DNA of 41,962 nt from Xanthobacteraceae bacterium (lineage in GTDB: Bacteria > Pseudomonadota > Alphaproteobacteria > Rhizobiales > Xanthobacteraceae): positions 1 through 41,962 of the forward strand of contig JASHPW010000127.1 of assembly GCA_030037895.1 (NCBI GenBank), in the 5' to 3' direction. Positions 1 through 7,678 of this stretch are shown piece by piece (position 1 is the stretch's first letter; each line of letters starts with the position of its first letter). A program made the position numbers and the translations under genes. Below the pieces are notes generated by a model, which worked only from the letters and a program-made list of their open reading frames with translations, did no database searches and had not been told where the DNA came from.

Positions 1-191
1 TGGCACCAATGACAGGCCGCGTAGCCGACCGAGAGCAAAATCGGCTTGCCGCTCGCTTTCGCCTCCGCCAATGCCTCCGGTCCCCAGGCCCACCAATCCA
101 CCGGATTGTCCTTGTGCTGCAGAAGATAGGGGCTCGTCTCGCGCGCGAGACGGTTTTGATGAGCGGCAGCGGCGGGTGCGGTCGAGGTCAT
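1..191 (-). CDS. DUF255 thioredoxin-fold protein (YyaL/SSP411 family), N-terminal fragment
   Basis: The gene reads leftwards from an ATG at 191-189 and is cut by the window edge after 63 codons. The visible protein has a short Ala/Thr-rich leader, then the family signature: [20 protein letters not shown], a stretch ending KPILLSVGY, and ACHWC at the edge, the start of the CHWCHVM motif of DUF255 proteins. Family members are about 650-700 residues, with an N-terminal thioredoxin-like domain and a six-hairpin glycosidase-like domain; the cellular role is not settled. An upstream ATG at 208 is out of frame. The leftward vapBC pair lies upstream with 94 bases between, so read-through is possible. 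The identity is firm; nothing can be said about the missing part. Confidence 0.85.
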   Translation of the reverse strand, partial: MTSTAPAAAAHQNRLARETSPYLLQHKDNPVDWWAWGPEALAEAKASGKPILLSVGYAACHWC

Positions 192-285
192 GAGCAGGAG
201 CTTCGCATGGGTCGTGTGGAACTGTGAAGGATAACGAGTTTGCCGGCAAATGGATGCGGAATGCGGCGTCTTCGCGCGCGTCCGT

Positions 286-696
286 TCAGTCCGGTAGGGA
301 GCAAGGGATGATCCGCCGTCCGTGCCGCCGATAGATGCGGAAGTCAGCATCGAGCGTGAGCAAGACGGGGTCCGCCAGTATTTCGGTCATGCGGACGAGA
401 CAGGCATCGGCAAGGCTCATGGGGACGTCCGCATATTTCGTCATGAGCTTGAGCACCTCATCGACGTCCGCGGCAAAATTGAAGGCGCCAACGACGGCGC
501 GCCGTTGCAGCAGCGCGGCGAGCACGGGGCCGCCCGTCGCGCCAAGGAGATAGAACGTTTCGGACAGCACCGCCTCGCATGTCTTCCATGGCGGTGGCAG
601 GCGCTGCGACTGGACGATCGCCCGTCGATGACCGGCATCTCTCTCGCTCACGAGCGCGATCAAAAACCCCGTGTCAACGAGGACGTTTGCGGCCAT
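286..696 (-). CDS. vapC: VapC-type PIN-domain toxin
   Basis: A 136-residue protein starting [16 protein letters not shown]. It shows the PIN-domain layout: an acidic residue after the first strand (VDTGF), a Glu near residue 40 (VLSET), a further Asp in [11 protein letters not shown] and a last one in [13 protein letters not shown]. These match the four acidic metal ligands of PIN ribonucleases. VapC toxins are Mg2+-dependent RNases, usually cutting initiator tRNA or rRNA. The open frame extends upstream to 780, but that stretch overlaps vapB and looks non-coding, so ATG 696-694 is chosen. It overlaps the upstream vapB end by 23 bases, the usual antitoxin-first coupling. The RNA target cannot be read from the sequence. 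Confidence 0.85.
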   Translation of the reverse strand: MAANVLVDTGFLIALVSERDAGHRRAIVQSQRLPPPWKTCEAVLSETFYLLGATGGPVLAALLQRRAVVGAFNFAADVDEVLKLMTKYADVPMSLADACLVRMTEILADPVLLTLDADFRIYRRHGRRIIPCSLPD

Positions 697-928
697 AGCC
701 GGCTCGCAGATATTTTTTCTTGTTAGCGCCCAAATCGGCAGGCAATCCTTTGACGGCACCGATGAGGTCGGCGATCGCATCGAGCGTCGCGGGCCGCCGC
801 CGCGGCGAAGCGGTCGTGTTCGTCAGGCGCTCCCTGACAATGTCGGACTTCGAACGCCTGCGCCGGCGCGATTCAACCTCGATTTGGCTGATCAGCGCGT
901 CGGGAAGCCGGACGGTAAGAGTTTTCAT
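674..928 (-). CDS. vapB: Ribbon-helix-helix antitoxin partner of the PIN toxin
   Basis: An 84-residue protein. Residues 1-40 (MKTLTVRLPDALISQIEVE, then RRRRSKSDIVRERL) match the ribbon-helix-helix fold of CopG/Arc-type antitoxins: a basic beta strand followed by two short helices. The basic C-terminal part ([15 protein letters not shown]) would wrap the toxin. It should neutralise VapC and repress the shared promoter. ATG 928-926 is chosen over an in-frame start at 955 because the RHH strand begins there. There is no clear Shine-Dalgarno sequence and the candidate promoter lies very close, so the mRNA may be nearly leaderless. Whether the antitoxin is VapB-like or another CopG type cannot be decided from sequence alone. 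Confidence 0.8.
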   Translation of the reverse strand: MKTLTVRLPDALISQIEVESRRRRRSKSDIVRERLTNTTASPRRRPATLDAIADLIGAVKGLPADLGANKKKYLRAGYGRKRPR

Positions 929-948
929 GTGGCCGTTGTATGACGCGA

Positions 949-963
949 TTGGCAATTGCGCAA
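949..963. promoter_or_regulatory. Candidate vapBC operator (imperfect palindrome)
   Basis: TTGGCAATTGCGCAA is a near-palindrome (13 of 15 positions symmetric) centred on GCAATTGC, 21-35 bases upstream of the antitoxin start. On the minus strand it overlaps a possible -35 TTGCGC followed after 17 bases by TACAAC. RHH antitoxins typically repress by binding such sites. This is inference from position and symmetry only. Confidence 0.35.
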
Positions 964-1045
964 GACAAGTGACTTTAAATACCGGTCTTCGGGCAATGGG
1001 AGTGCGGATGGAGCGTAAGCTGAATTCGGGCTACATGTGTCGGCA

Positions 1046-2416
1046 ATGATGCCTCGATGCGAGACCATCTTCGCGCTGTCCTCCGGCCGGCCGCCGGCGG
1101 CAATTGCCGTGGTGCGCATCTGCGGCCCGAGCGCGCGCAGCGCGCTCGAAAAGCTGATCGGCCGCGTGCCGCAGCCGCGGCAGGCGGCGCTCGCCCGGGT
1201 GCGCAATCCGGCAAACGGCGAAATGATCGACGAGGGGCTTGCGCTCTGGTTTCCGGGTCCGCGCAGCGAGACCGGTGAGGACATGGCCGAATTGCAGCTT
1301 CACGGCGGCCATGCGGTCATCGCCGCGGTGCTCGACGCGCTGGGGCGCATCGAGGGCTGCCGTCCCGCGGAGGCCGGTGAATTCACGCGCCGCGCTTTCG
1401 CGAACGGCCGGCTCGATCTCACGGCAGTGGAGGGCCTCGCCGATCTGATCGCGGCGGAGACGCCGGCGCAGCGCCGGCAGGCGTTCCGCCAGCTCAAGGG
1501 ATTGATCGGCGATCGCGCCGAGGCGTGGCGGCAGCAGCTCATCGAAGCGGCGGCGCTGGTCGAGGCGCGGATCGATTTCGCCGACGAGGCCGACGTGCCC
1601 GAAGACCTCGTCAATCCGGCGCTTCACGCCGTGCGGCGATTGCGCGCGGAGATTGCCACCGCGTTGGCCGACAGCGGCCGCGGCGAGCGTCTGCGCGACG
1701 GCCTCGTCGTCGCTATCGCCGGCCCGCCCAATGCCGGGAAATCGACGCTGCTCAATCGGCTGGCGCGGCGCGAGGCGGCGATCGTGTCGCCCCATGCCGG
1801 CACCACGCGCGACGTCGTCGAGGTGCATCTCGACCTCGACGGTTATCCGGTGATGCTGCTCGACACGGCAGGTATCCGCGATGGCACCGATCCCGTGGAG
1901 CAGGAAGGCGTGCGGCGGGCGCGCGAGCGCGCGGCGGCGGCCGATCTCGTGCTCTGGGTCGTTGACGCATCGGCCGTTGGCGGAGCTCGTGGTGAGATCG
2001 ATAAAAATATCGCTGAATCAGATGTTTGGGAGATAAACAATAAGCTCGATCTGGTTGTGGATAAACTGTGCACAAGAAGTGAATCGCGATCCCACCATGA
2101 CCGTGCCGTCACGTTTGCGATTTCCGCCGCCGATGGGACGGGAATGGACGCGCTCGTGGCGGCGCTCGCGACTTACGCCCGCGATTATTTTTCGGCGACG
2201 GAATCGGCGATCGTGACGCGGGCGCGGCATCGCCGGGCGCTTGAGGAAACCGTGTCCGCCCTCGATCGCGCCCTGTCTGAAGGTGAATCCGGGCGGGAAG
2301 AACTGATCGCCGAGGACCTGCGCGCGGCCGCGACGACGCTTGGCCGGCTCACCGGCCGGGTGGATGTCGAAGATATCCTCGACGTTATTTTCCGCGATTT
2401 CTGCATCGGTAAATGA
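1046..2416 (+). CDS. mnmE: tRNA modification GTPase MnmE (TrmE)
   Basis: A 456-residue GTPase that, with MnmG, puts the (carboxymethyl)aminomethyl group on wobble U34 of certain tRNAs. An N-terminal formyl-THF-binding-like domain (TIFALSSG, then GEFTRRAFANGRLDLT near 115-130) is followed by helical segments around a G domain: P-loop GPPNAGKST near 226, TTRD near 253, DTAG near 273, NKLD near 332. The invariant C-terminal CIGK is present. A GTG at 1037 would add three residues; the ATG at 1046 gives MMPRCETIF, matching relatives better, and neither has a strong Shine-Dalgarno. The segment just before and after NKLD is unusually AT-rich and carries a DnaA-box-like sequence. mnmG follows after 138 bases. 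Confidence 0.97.
   Translation: MMPRCETIFALSSGRPPAAIAVVRICGPSARSALEKLIGRVPQPRQAALARVRNPANGEMIDEGLALWFPGPRSETGEDMAELQLHGGHAVIAAVLDALGRIEGCRPAEAGEFTRRAFANGRLDLTAVEGLADLIAAETPAQRRQAFRQLKGLIGDRAEAWRQQLIEAAALVEARIDFADEADVPEDLVNPALHAVRRLRAEIATALADSGRGERLRDGLVVAIAGPPNAGKSTLLNRLARREAAIVSPHAGTTRDVVEVHLDLDGYPVMLLDTAGIRDGTDPVEQEGVRRARERAAAADLVLWVVDASAVGGARGEIDKNIAESDVWEINNKLDLVVDKLCTRSESRSHHDRAVTFAISAADGTGMDALVAALATYARDYFSATESAIVTRARHRRALEETVSALDRALSEGESGREELIAEDLRAAATTLGRLTGRVDVEDILDVIFRDFCIGK
1995..2084. other. AT-rich patch inside mnmE with a DnaA-box-like 9-mer
   Basis: I count 33 G/C in these 90 bases, far below the neighbouring GC-rich coding DNA. TGTGGATAA at 2056-2064 is the exact reverse complement of the TTATCCACA DnaA box; TGTGCACAA at 2067-2075 is a second copy with two mismatches. 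The patch falls in a variable region of MnmE around the G4 motif, so the reading frame tolerates it. Whether DnaA binds here is unknown; it may simply be a drifted or acquired segment. Confidence 0.4.
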
Positions 2417-2441
2417 TCGATGAAGGTAAAATGGTTCATTG

Positions 2442-2457
2442 TAAATGAAAGGTTAAC
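2442..2457 (+). promoter_or_regulatory. Imperfect CtrA-like box in the mnmE-mnmG gap
   Basis: TAAA-N7-TTAAC differs from the CtrA consensus TTAA-N7-TTAAC at one position. It lies 20 bases before a perfect parS site and about 100 bases before mnmG. Weak on its own; listed because a perfect box of the same type lies before parA. Confidence 0.25.
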
Positions 2458-2477
2458 GATCGCCTGGGCCGAACCTA

Positions 2478-2493
2478 TGTTTCACGTGAAACA
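2478..2493. other. parS centromere site 1 (perfect 16-bp palindrome)
   Basis: TGTTTCACGTGAAACA is identical to the consensus chromosomal parS sequence bound by ParB. It lies in the 138-base gap between mnmE and mnmG, 3.7 kb from parB. ParB loads here, spreads and condenses the origin region, and ParA then pulls the complex polewards. A second identical copy lies at 4542-4557. Confidence 0.93.
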
Positions 2494-2554
2494 CGCCCCC
2501 GATTTTGACCGTGTAGAGGGCGTTGGCTAGAGATCACCCTTTCGGAGACGAGCG

Positions 2555-4426
2555 ATGGAGGCCTGCTTCGATGTGATTGTCGTCGGCGGCGGTCACGCCG
2601 GCTGCGAGGCCGCGGCCGCGGCCGCGCGCATGGGCGCGCGGGCGGCATTGGTCACGCACCGGTTCGCCACCATCGGCGCCATGTCCTGCAATCCTTCGAT
2701 CGGCGGCCTCGGCAAGGGCCATCTGGTGCGCGAGATCGACGCCCTCGACGGCCTCATGGGGCGCGTGGCGGACGCGGGCGGCATCCAGTTCCGCGTGCTC
2801 AACCGCCGCAAGGGCCCGGCCGTGCGCGGTCCGCGCGCCCAGGCCGATCGCAAGCTCTACGCCGCGGCCATGCAGGAGGCGATCCGGGCGACGGCGAATT
2901 TGACGGTGATCGAGAGCGAGGTCGACGACCTCCTCGGTGATACGCGCGTCACCGGCGTGCGGCTGGCGGACGGCCGCGTGTTCGGTGCCGCTGCGGTCGT
3001 TCTGACCACGGGTACGTTCCTGCGCGGCCTGATCCATATCGGCGAGCGGCAGGTTCCGGCCGGCCGCGGCGGCGAGGCGCCGGCCATCGGCCTTTCGCTC
3101 ACGCTGGAACGCGCGGGGTTCGCGCTCGGGCGCCTCAAGACCGGCACGCCGCCGCGGCTCGACGGCACCACGATCGACTGGGCGGCGCTCGAGCGGCAGC
3201 CCGGCGACGAGCCGCCGGAACCGTTCTCCGCGCTCACCGAGCGCATCGCCAATCCGCAGGTGGAATGCGCGATCACGCGCACCACCGCGGCGACGCACGC
3301 CATCATCCGCGCCAATGTCCACCGCTCGCCCATGTATTCGGGACAGATCAAGAGCCGCGGGCCGCGCTACTGCCCTTCGATCGAGGACAAGATCGTGCGC
3401 TTCGGCGAACGCGACGGACATCAGATATTTCTCGAGCCGGAAGGCCTCGACGACACCACCGTTTATCCGAACGGCATCTCGACGTCGCTGCCGGAAGACG
3501 TGCAGCGCGCGCTCGTCGCCTCCATTCCCGGGCTTGAGCGCGCGCGCGTCCTGCGGCCGGGCTATGCGATCGAATACGACCACGTGGATCCGCGCGAACT
3601 GCATCCGTCCCTGGAAGCCAAGCGCCGTCCCGGCCTCTTCCTCGCCGGCCAGATCAACGGCACGACCGGATACGAGGAGGCCGCCGCTCAGGGTCTCGTC
3701 GCCGGCCTCAATGCCGCCGCGCGGGCGCGCGGCGGTGCGCCGATCCTGTTCGACCGCGCCGAAGGCTATCTCGGCGTCATGATCGACGATCTGGTCACGC
3801 GCGGCGTCACCGAGCCCTACCGCATGTTCACCTCGCGCGCTGAGTACCGCCTGACGCTGCGGGCCGACAACGCCGACCAGCGGCTTACCGACAAGGGCAT
3901 GGCGCTTGGCTGCATCGGTCCTGAGCGCGCGCGGGCGCACCGCGCCAAGATGGCCGCGCTCGACGCGGCGCGGGCGATGGCGCGGGCGCTGACGCTGACG
4001 CCGAGCGAAGCCGCGCGGCACGGTCTGGCGCTGCGCAAGGACGGCCATCGCCGCTCCGCCTTCGAGCTTTTGTCCTATCCGGATATCGGCGTCGGCGATC
4101 TTGCCCGCATCTGGCCGCGCTTCGCCGAACTCGACCGGAAAATCGCGGAGCAAATCGAGATCGACGCGAAATATGCGGTTTATCTCACGCGCCAGACGGC
4201 GGACGTGGACTCCTATCGTCGCGACGAAAGCCTCGTTCTGCCCGACGAAATCGACTATGCGGCGCTGCCTGGACTATCCAACGAGGTGCGCCACAAGCTG
4301 CAAATCCATCGGCCGCGCACGATCGGACAAGCCGGCCGCATCGACGGCATCACGCCGGCGGCGCTGACGCTGTTGGTGGCGCATCTGCATCGGCACGGCC
4401 GCAAGTCGAGCCGCGGCGCCGCATGA
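2555..4426 (+). CDS. mnmG: tRNA U34 carboxymethylaminomethyl synthesis enzyme MnmG (GidA)
   Basis: A 623-residue FAD enzyme, full length for the family, that works with MnmE to modify tRNA wobble uridine. The N-terminal Rossmann motif [14 protein letters not shown] starts near residue 8, followed by [22 protein letters not shown] (shown here only as its hallmark GGLGKGHL), the RGPRAQAD segment and [21 protein letters not shown] near 368 is the conserved FAD-binding C-terminal element; the last 70 residues form the helical MnmE-binding domain. ATG 2555 follows GGAGACGAGCG, a reasonable ribosome site. The stop overlaps the rsmG start by four bases (ATGA), so the two are translationally coupled. 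Confidence 0.97.
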   Translation: MEACFDVIVVGGGHAGCEAAAAAARMGARAALVTHRFATIGAMSCNPSIGGLGKGHLVREIDALDGLMGRVADAGGIQFRVLNRRKGPAVRGPRAQADRKLYAAAMQEAIRATANLTVIESEVDDLLGDTRVTGVRLADGRVFGAAAVVLTTGTFLRGLIHIGERQVPAGRGGEAPAIGLSLTLERAGFALGRLKTGTPPRLDGTTIDWAALERQPGDEPPEPFSALTERIANPQVECAITRTTAATHAIIRANVHRSPMYSGQIKSRGPRYCPSIEDKIVRFGERDGHQIFLEPEGLDDTTVYPNGISTSLPEDVQRALVASIPGLERARVLRPGYAIEYDHVDPRELHPSLEAKRRPGLFLAGQINGTTGYEEAAAQGLVAGLNAAARARGGAPILFDRAEGYLGVMIDDLVTRGVTEPYRMFTSRAEYRLTLRADNADQRLTDKGMALGCIGPERARAHRAKMAALDAARAMARALTLTPSEAARHGLALRKDGHRRSAFELLSYPDIGVGDLARIWPRFAELDRKIAEQIEIDAKYAVYLTRQTADVDSYRRDESLVLPDEIDYAALPGLSNEVRHKLQIHRPRTIGQAGRIDGITPAALTLLVAHLHRHGRKSSRGAA

Positions 4427-5163
4427 TCGCGGATCGGCGCCGGCGTCGCGGGCAGGGCGCCGGCCGCGCGGCCTCCCGGGCATCCGCCAAAGAGGTGAGG
4501 GACCTTACGGCCGATCGCGCCCGCGCGCTCGCGCTGACGCCTGTTTCACGTGAAACACTGGCCCGCCTCGACCGCTTCGTCGCCGTCCTGCTGGCGTGGC
4601 AGCGGCGGATCAATCTGATCGCGGCCTCCACCGAATCGAAGCTTTGGACCCGCCACGTGGCCGATTCGCTGCAGCTTCTCGCGCTGGAGCCGCAGGCGCG
4701 CATATGGGTCGATCTCGGCTCCGGCGGCGGATTCCCCGGCCTGGTGATCGCCTGCGCGCTCGCGGAGACTGCCGGGGCGCGGGTGCACCTCGTCGACAGC
4801 AGCGGGAAAAAGGCCGCGTTCCTGCGCGCGGCCGTGCGGGTGACCGGCGCACCGGCCACCGTCCACGCCGCAAGGATCGACGATTTCGTCCGGAGCGCTC
4901 CGGAACCCATCGATGTCGTGACCGCCCGCGCGCTCGCGCCGCTCCCCGAACTCCTCGCCATGGCCTATCCGCTGTTGAAAAAGGGCGCGCGCGGCCTCTT
5001 TCCCAAGGGTCAAGATGTTGCCGGCGAATTGACCGAGTCCGCTAAATGTTGGAAGATTCAGGCCGGTCTGGCACTGAGTCGGACCGATCCGGACGCTCGA
5101 ATCGTTGTCGTGCGTGGCCTCGAACCGAGGTTTCGACCCGCGCCCGGAAAGGGATTCGATTAA
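4423..5163 (+). CDS. rsmG: 16S rRNA (guanine-527-N7) methyltransferase RsmG (GidB)
   Basis: A 246-residue SAM-dependent methyltransferase that modifies G527 in 16S rRNA; loss often gives low-level streptomycin resistance. The SAM loop [12 protein letters not shown] is at 96-107, preceded by the family motif [11 protein letters not shown] and [10 protein letters not shown], and followed by [13 protein letters not shown] and the FPKGQ element. The protein is about 30 residues longer than usual because of a basic N-terminal leader (residues 1-25). A GTG at 4495 would give normal length, but the ATG overlaps the mnmG stop by four bases and is kept. Codons for VSRET (residues 41-45) are also a perfect parS site. 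The stop codon lies inside a CtrA-type box. Confidence 0.96.
   Translation: MIADRRRRRGQGAGRAASRASAKEVRDLTADRARALALTPVSRETLARLDRFVAVLLAWQRRINLIAASTESKLWTRHVADSLQLLALEPQARIWVDLGSGGGFPGLVIACALAETAGARVHLVDSSGKKAAFLRAAVRVTGAPATVHAARIDDFVRSAPEPIDVVTARALAPLPELLAMAYPLLKKGARGLFPKGQDVAGELTESAKCWKIQAGLALSRTDPDARIVVVRGLEPRFRPAPGKGFD
4542..4557. other. parS centromere site 2, inside rsmG
   Basis: A second perfect TGTTTCACGTGAAACA. It consists of the last base of a Pro codon plus GTT TCA CGT GAA ACA, encoding Val-Ser-Arg-Glu-Thr of RsmG, so DNA site and protein sequence constrain each other. It is 2.06 kb from site 1 and 0.66 kb from parA. Confidence 0.93.
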
Positions 5164-5175
5164 CGCCGTCTTAAC
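5160..5175 (+). promoter_or_regulatory. Perfect CtrA-type box upstream of parA
   Basis: TTAA-CGCCGTC-TTAAC matches TTAA-N7-TTAAC exactly. It spans the rsmG stop codon (5161-5163) and ends 25 bases before the parA start. A GATTC sequence (CcrM-type GANTC methylation site) lies at 5153-5157, two bases before it. Position so close to the parA start would suit repression of an upstream promoter, or activation of a short-leader parAB promoter. Binding is inferred. Confidence 0.55.
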
Positions 5176-5200
5176 CTTGAGAGGAACGGAATCGGCCGCG

Positions 5201-6082
5201 ATGAGTGACGTGTCATCAGCGCTCTCTCTCTGCGAGGTCGAACCTTCCGCGCCGCATCACGAAACGCAGGTCGGACCGGCGCGGCCGCCCCGGATATTGG
5301 CCATCGCCAATCAGAAGGGTGGCGTCGGCAAGACCACGACGGCGATCAACCTCGGCACCGCGCTCGCAGCGATCGGCGAAGACGTTTTGATCATCGATCT
5401 CGATCCGCAGGCCAACGCCTCGACGGGCCTCGGCATCGATCGCCGCAGCCGCCGTTATTCGACCTATGACGTCATGACCGGCGAGACGATGTTACGCGAG
5501 GCGATCATCCCGACCGCCGTGCCGCGCCTTCATCTTGCGCCCTCGACGCTCGATCTCGCCGGGCTCGAGCTTGAAGTCGGCCAGGAGCAGGACCGCGCGT
5601 TCCGTCTGCGTCATGCGCTCGCGCCGCTCGTCGAGCCGGCGCCGCATCGCGCCGACTTCACTTACATCCTGGTCGATTGCCCGCCTTCGCTCAATCTGCT
5701 CACGGTCAACGCCATGGCGGCGGCGCATGCCCTTCTCGTGCCGCTGCAGTGCGAGTTCTTCGCGCTCGAAGGCTTGTCGCAGCTGCTCAAGACGGTCGAC
5801 ACGGTGCGGGCGCAGCTCAATCCGGAGCTCACGATCCACGGCGTCGTGCTGACCATGTATGATTCGCGCAACAATCTGTCGGGCCAGGTGGTCGCCGACG
5901 TGCGCGAATTCATGGGGCGCAAGGTCTACGATACGGTCATTCCGCGCAACGTGCGGGTGTCGGAGGCGCCGTCCTACGGCAAGCCGGTGCTCGTTTATGA
6001 TCTCAAATGCAGCGGCAGCGAAGCGTATCTGCGGCTCGCGACCGAGGTCATCCAGCGCGAAAAAGAATTATGCGTCGGATAG
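5201..6082 (+). CDS. parA: Chromosome partitioning ATPase ParA
   Basis: A 293-residue Walker-type ATPase that binds DNA non-specifically as an ATP dimer and moves ParB-parS complexes. The deviant Walker A KGGVGKTT is at 39-46, Walker A-prime region IIDLDPQANAS follows, Walker B is ILVDCPPSLN, and the C-terminal IPRNVRVSEAPSYGKP signature is intact. The open frame extends upstream to 5105 inside rsmG, but the ATG at 5201 with GAGAGGAACGG about 12 bases before it is the sensible start. The first 30 residues are a variable leader. A perfect CtrA-type box lies 25 bases upstream. parB follows after 62 bases. Confidence 0.97.
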   Translation: MSDVSSALSLCEVEPSAPHHETQVGPARPPRILAIANQKGGVGKTTTAINLGTALAAIGEDVLIIDLDPQANASTGLGIDRRSRRYSTYDVMTGETMLREAIIPTAVPRLHLAPSTLDLAGLELEVGQEQDRAFRLRHALAPLVEPAPHRADFTYILVDCPPSLNLLTVNAMAAAHALLVPLQCEFFALEGLSQLLKTVDTVRAQLNPELTIHGVVLTMYDSRNNLSGQVVADVREFMGRKVYDTVIPRNVRVSEAPSYGKPVLVYDLKCSGSEAYLRLATEVIQREKELCVG

Positions 6083-6144
6083 TGCAAGATGATGCGGGCG
6101 GCGCGGGTGTTTTTTGCAATGGCGATCTGACCGGTGGAGCGCGC

Positions 6145-7056
6145 ATGACTGAAAGCTTAGGGCAAACCGCGACGGCGGAGGAGGCGACGCGGTCGCGGCT
6201 GGGGCGCGGCCTTGCCGCGTTGATCGGCGACGTGCGCGCGGAAGGTCCGCACGAGCGCCCACGCGGGCAACGGCGGCTGCCGACCGATGCGCTGCGGCCC
6301 AACGCGCGCAATCCGCGGCGCGTTTTTTCCGACGCCGAGCTTGACGACCTTGCCGGCTCGCTGCGCGAGCGCGGCGTCATCCAGCCCATCGTGGTGCGGC
6401 CGGTGCGCGGCCTCGCCGACGGTTACGAGATCGTCGCCGGCGAACGCCGCTGGCGCGCGGCGCAGCGCGCCGGGCTGCACGAGGTTCCGGTCGTCGTCGT
6501 CGAGGCGACCGACGCCGAGGCGTTGCAGTTCGCCATCATCGAGAACGTGCAGCGCACCGATCTCAATCCGCTCGAAGAGGCGGAAGGCTATCGCGCGCTC
6601 ACCGAGGAGCACGGCAACAGCCAGGAGGAGATCGCGCGGATCGTCGGCAAGAGCCGCAGCTACGTCGCCAACACGCTGCGCCTGCTCAGGCTTCCTGACG
6701 CCGTCAAGGCGCATATTCACGCCGGCAAGCTCGACGCCGGGCACGCCCGCATGCTGATCGGCGCACCCGACGCCGAGGCGCTTGCGGAAGAGATCGTCGC
6801 CCGCGGCCTCAACGTGCGCCAGGTCGAGGCGCTCACGCGCGCGCGCAAGAACGGGAAAGAACGCGGCAACGGTCACGCGTCCCGCTTATCGACCGCCAAG
6901 AGCCCCGACACGCTGATGCTGGAAAAGCGCTTGTCGGACGCGCTCGGGCTCACTGTGAGCATCGAGGAACGCCGCAGGGGCGGCATTCTCAACATCCATT
7001 ATCGCAACCTCGATCAGCTCGACGACGTAACGCGGCGACTGGAGCGGCGGGGCTAG
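6145..7056 (+). CDS. parB: Chromosome partitioning protein ParB (CTP-dependent clamp)
   Basis: A 303-residue ParB. It has a basic N-terminal ParA-activating peptide (RSRLGRGLAALIGD), a CTP-binding ParB/Srx domain with GERRWRAAQRAGL and ENVQRTDLNPLEEAEGY, a helix-turn-helix (SQEEIARIVGKSRSYVANTLRLLRLP) that reads parS, and a C-terminal dimerisation domain (LEKRLSDALGLTVSIEER to the end). The ATG at 6145 follows GGTGGAGC. An open frame back to 6007 overlaps parA and is not used. Its DNA targets, two perfect parS sites, lie 1.6 and 3.7 kb upstream. Expected to spread from parS and load SMC. Confidence 0.97.
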   Translation: MTESLGQTATAEEATRSRLGRGLAALIGDVRAEGPHERPRGQRRLPTDALRPNARNPRRVFSDAELDDLAGSLRERGVIQPIVVRPVRGLADGYEIVAGERRWRAAQRAGLHEVPVVVVEATDAEALQFAIIENVQRTDLNPLEEAEGYRALTEEHGNSQEEIARIVGKSRSYVANTLRLLRLPDAVKAHIHAGKLDAGHARMLIGAPDAEALAEEIVARGLNVRQVEALTRARKNGKERGNGHASRLSTAKSPDTLMLEKRLSDALGLTVSIEERRRGGILNIHYRNLDQLDDVTRRLERRG

Positions 7057-7113
7057 CTGATATTCCCTTCATTATTCCAGTTACTTAGGCTACGCTTGCG
7101 GCGCGCAAAACGT

Positions 7114-7130
7114 GAGCTACATTGTAGCTC
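7114..7130. promoter_or_regulatory. Candidate operator of the dinJ-yafQ type pair
   Basis: GAGCTACATTGTAGCTC is a perfect inverted repeat (8-base arms around one base) ending 11 bases before the antitoxin ATG. RelB/DinJ antitoxins autoregulate through palindromes at this position. Good candidate; binding not shown. Confidence 0.6.
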
Positions 7131-7141
7131 AGAGGTTTGCC

Positions 7142-7405
7142 ATGGCCGAAAATGCCGTCGTTCGCGCCCGCATTGATGAACGCATCAAAAATGAAGCTGC
7201 CGCGGTGCTGGGCGCCATGGGCCTTACCGTGTCTGACGCCTTTCGACTTCTGATGGTGCGGATCGCTAGGGAGAAGGCGCTGCCGTTCGAGCCGCTTGCC
7301 CCCAACGCCGAGACCATCGAAGCCATGAAGGCGGCGCGACGCGGCGACCTCAAGGTCGCCGGCTCTCCCGACAAGTTGGTCGAGAGCCTGAATGAGGACG
7401 GTTAG
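7142..7405 (+). CDS. RelB/DinJ-family antitoxin
   Basis: An 87-residue protein. Residues 1-50 (MAENAVVRARIDERIKNEA, then VLGAMGLTVSDAFRLLMVRI and REKALPFEPL) match the ribbon-helix-helix head of the RelB/DinJ family, including the typical GLTVSDAFRLLM and LPFE elements. The C-terminal half should bind and block the toxin. The frame opens at 7112 within the palindrome, but ATG 7142 begins the RHH strand and is chosen. It overlaps the toxin gene by 14 bases. The pair lies directly downstream of parB on the same strand. Confidence 0.85.
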   Translation: MAENAVVRARIDERIKNEAAAVLGAMGLTVSDAFRLLMVRIAREKALPFEPLAPNAETIEAMKAARRGDLKVAGSPDKLVESLNEDG

Positions 7406-7673
7406 GTACACCAACCGCTTCAAGCGCGATTATAAACGCGAGCAGGTCGGCCGGCGCGGCAAGACGCTCGATACTGAATTGACCGAGGTCATCCGCCTTC
7501 TTGCTGCGGACATGCCGCTGCCTCGTCGCAACTTCGATCATCCGTTATCCGGGGAATGGAAAGATCACCGCGACCGTCGCGTGCGGCCCGATCTCATTCT
7601 CATCTACCGCAAACCGGACAATCAGCATCTCGATTTGGTGCGGTTCGGCTGGCACGGTGAGCTTGGATTTTGA
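7392..7673 (+). CDS. YafQ/RelE-type mRNA interferase toxin
   Basis: A 93-residue basic protein of the YafQ branch of the RelE/ParE fold: TNRFKRDYKRE at the start, HPLSGEWKDHRDRRVRPDLILIYRKPD in the middle and LVRFGWHGELF-like end (RFGWHGELGF). Histidines in the SGEW-KDHRD part and near the C-terminus, and Asp in RPD, correspond to residues known to be catalytic in YafQ-type ribosome-dependent RNases. Length and order (antitoxin first, 14-base overlap) are typical. The start ATG is inside the antitoxin gene. The convergent propeller gene ends 5 bases downstream. All catalytic-type residues seem present, so it is probably active. Confidence 0.85.
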   Translation: MRTVRYTNRFKRDYKREQVGRRGKTLDTELTEVIRLLAADMPLPRRNFDHPLSGEWKDHRDRRVRPDLILIYRKPDNQHLDLVRFGWHGELGF

Positions 7674-7678
7674 CAGCG

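Noticed and set aside
2534-4153. 539-codon open frame opposite mnmG, and similar ones opposite nusA (26385-28481), pnp (19756-21363) and emrB (17381-19219)
   Set aside because: All lie antisense to genes of clear identity and lack recognisable motifs or start signals.
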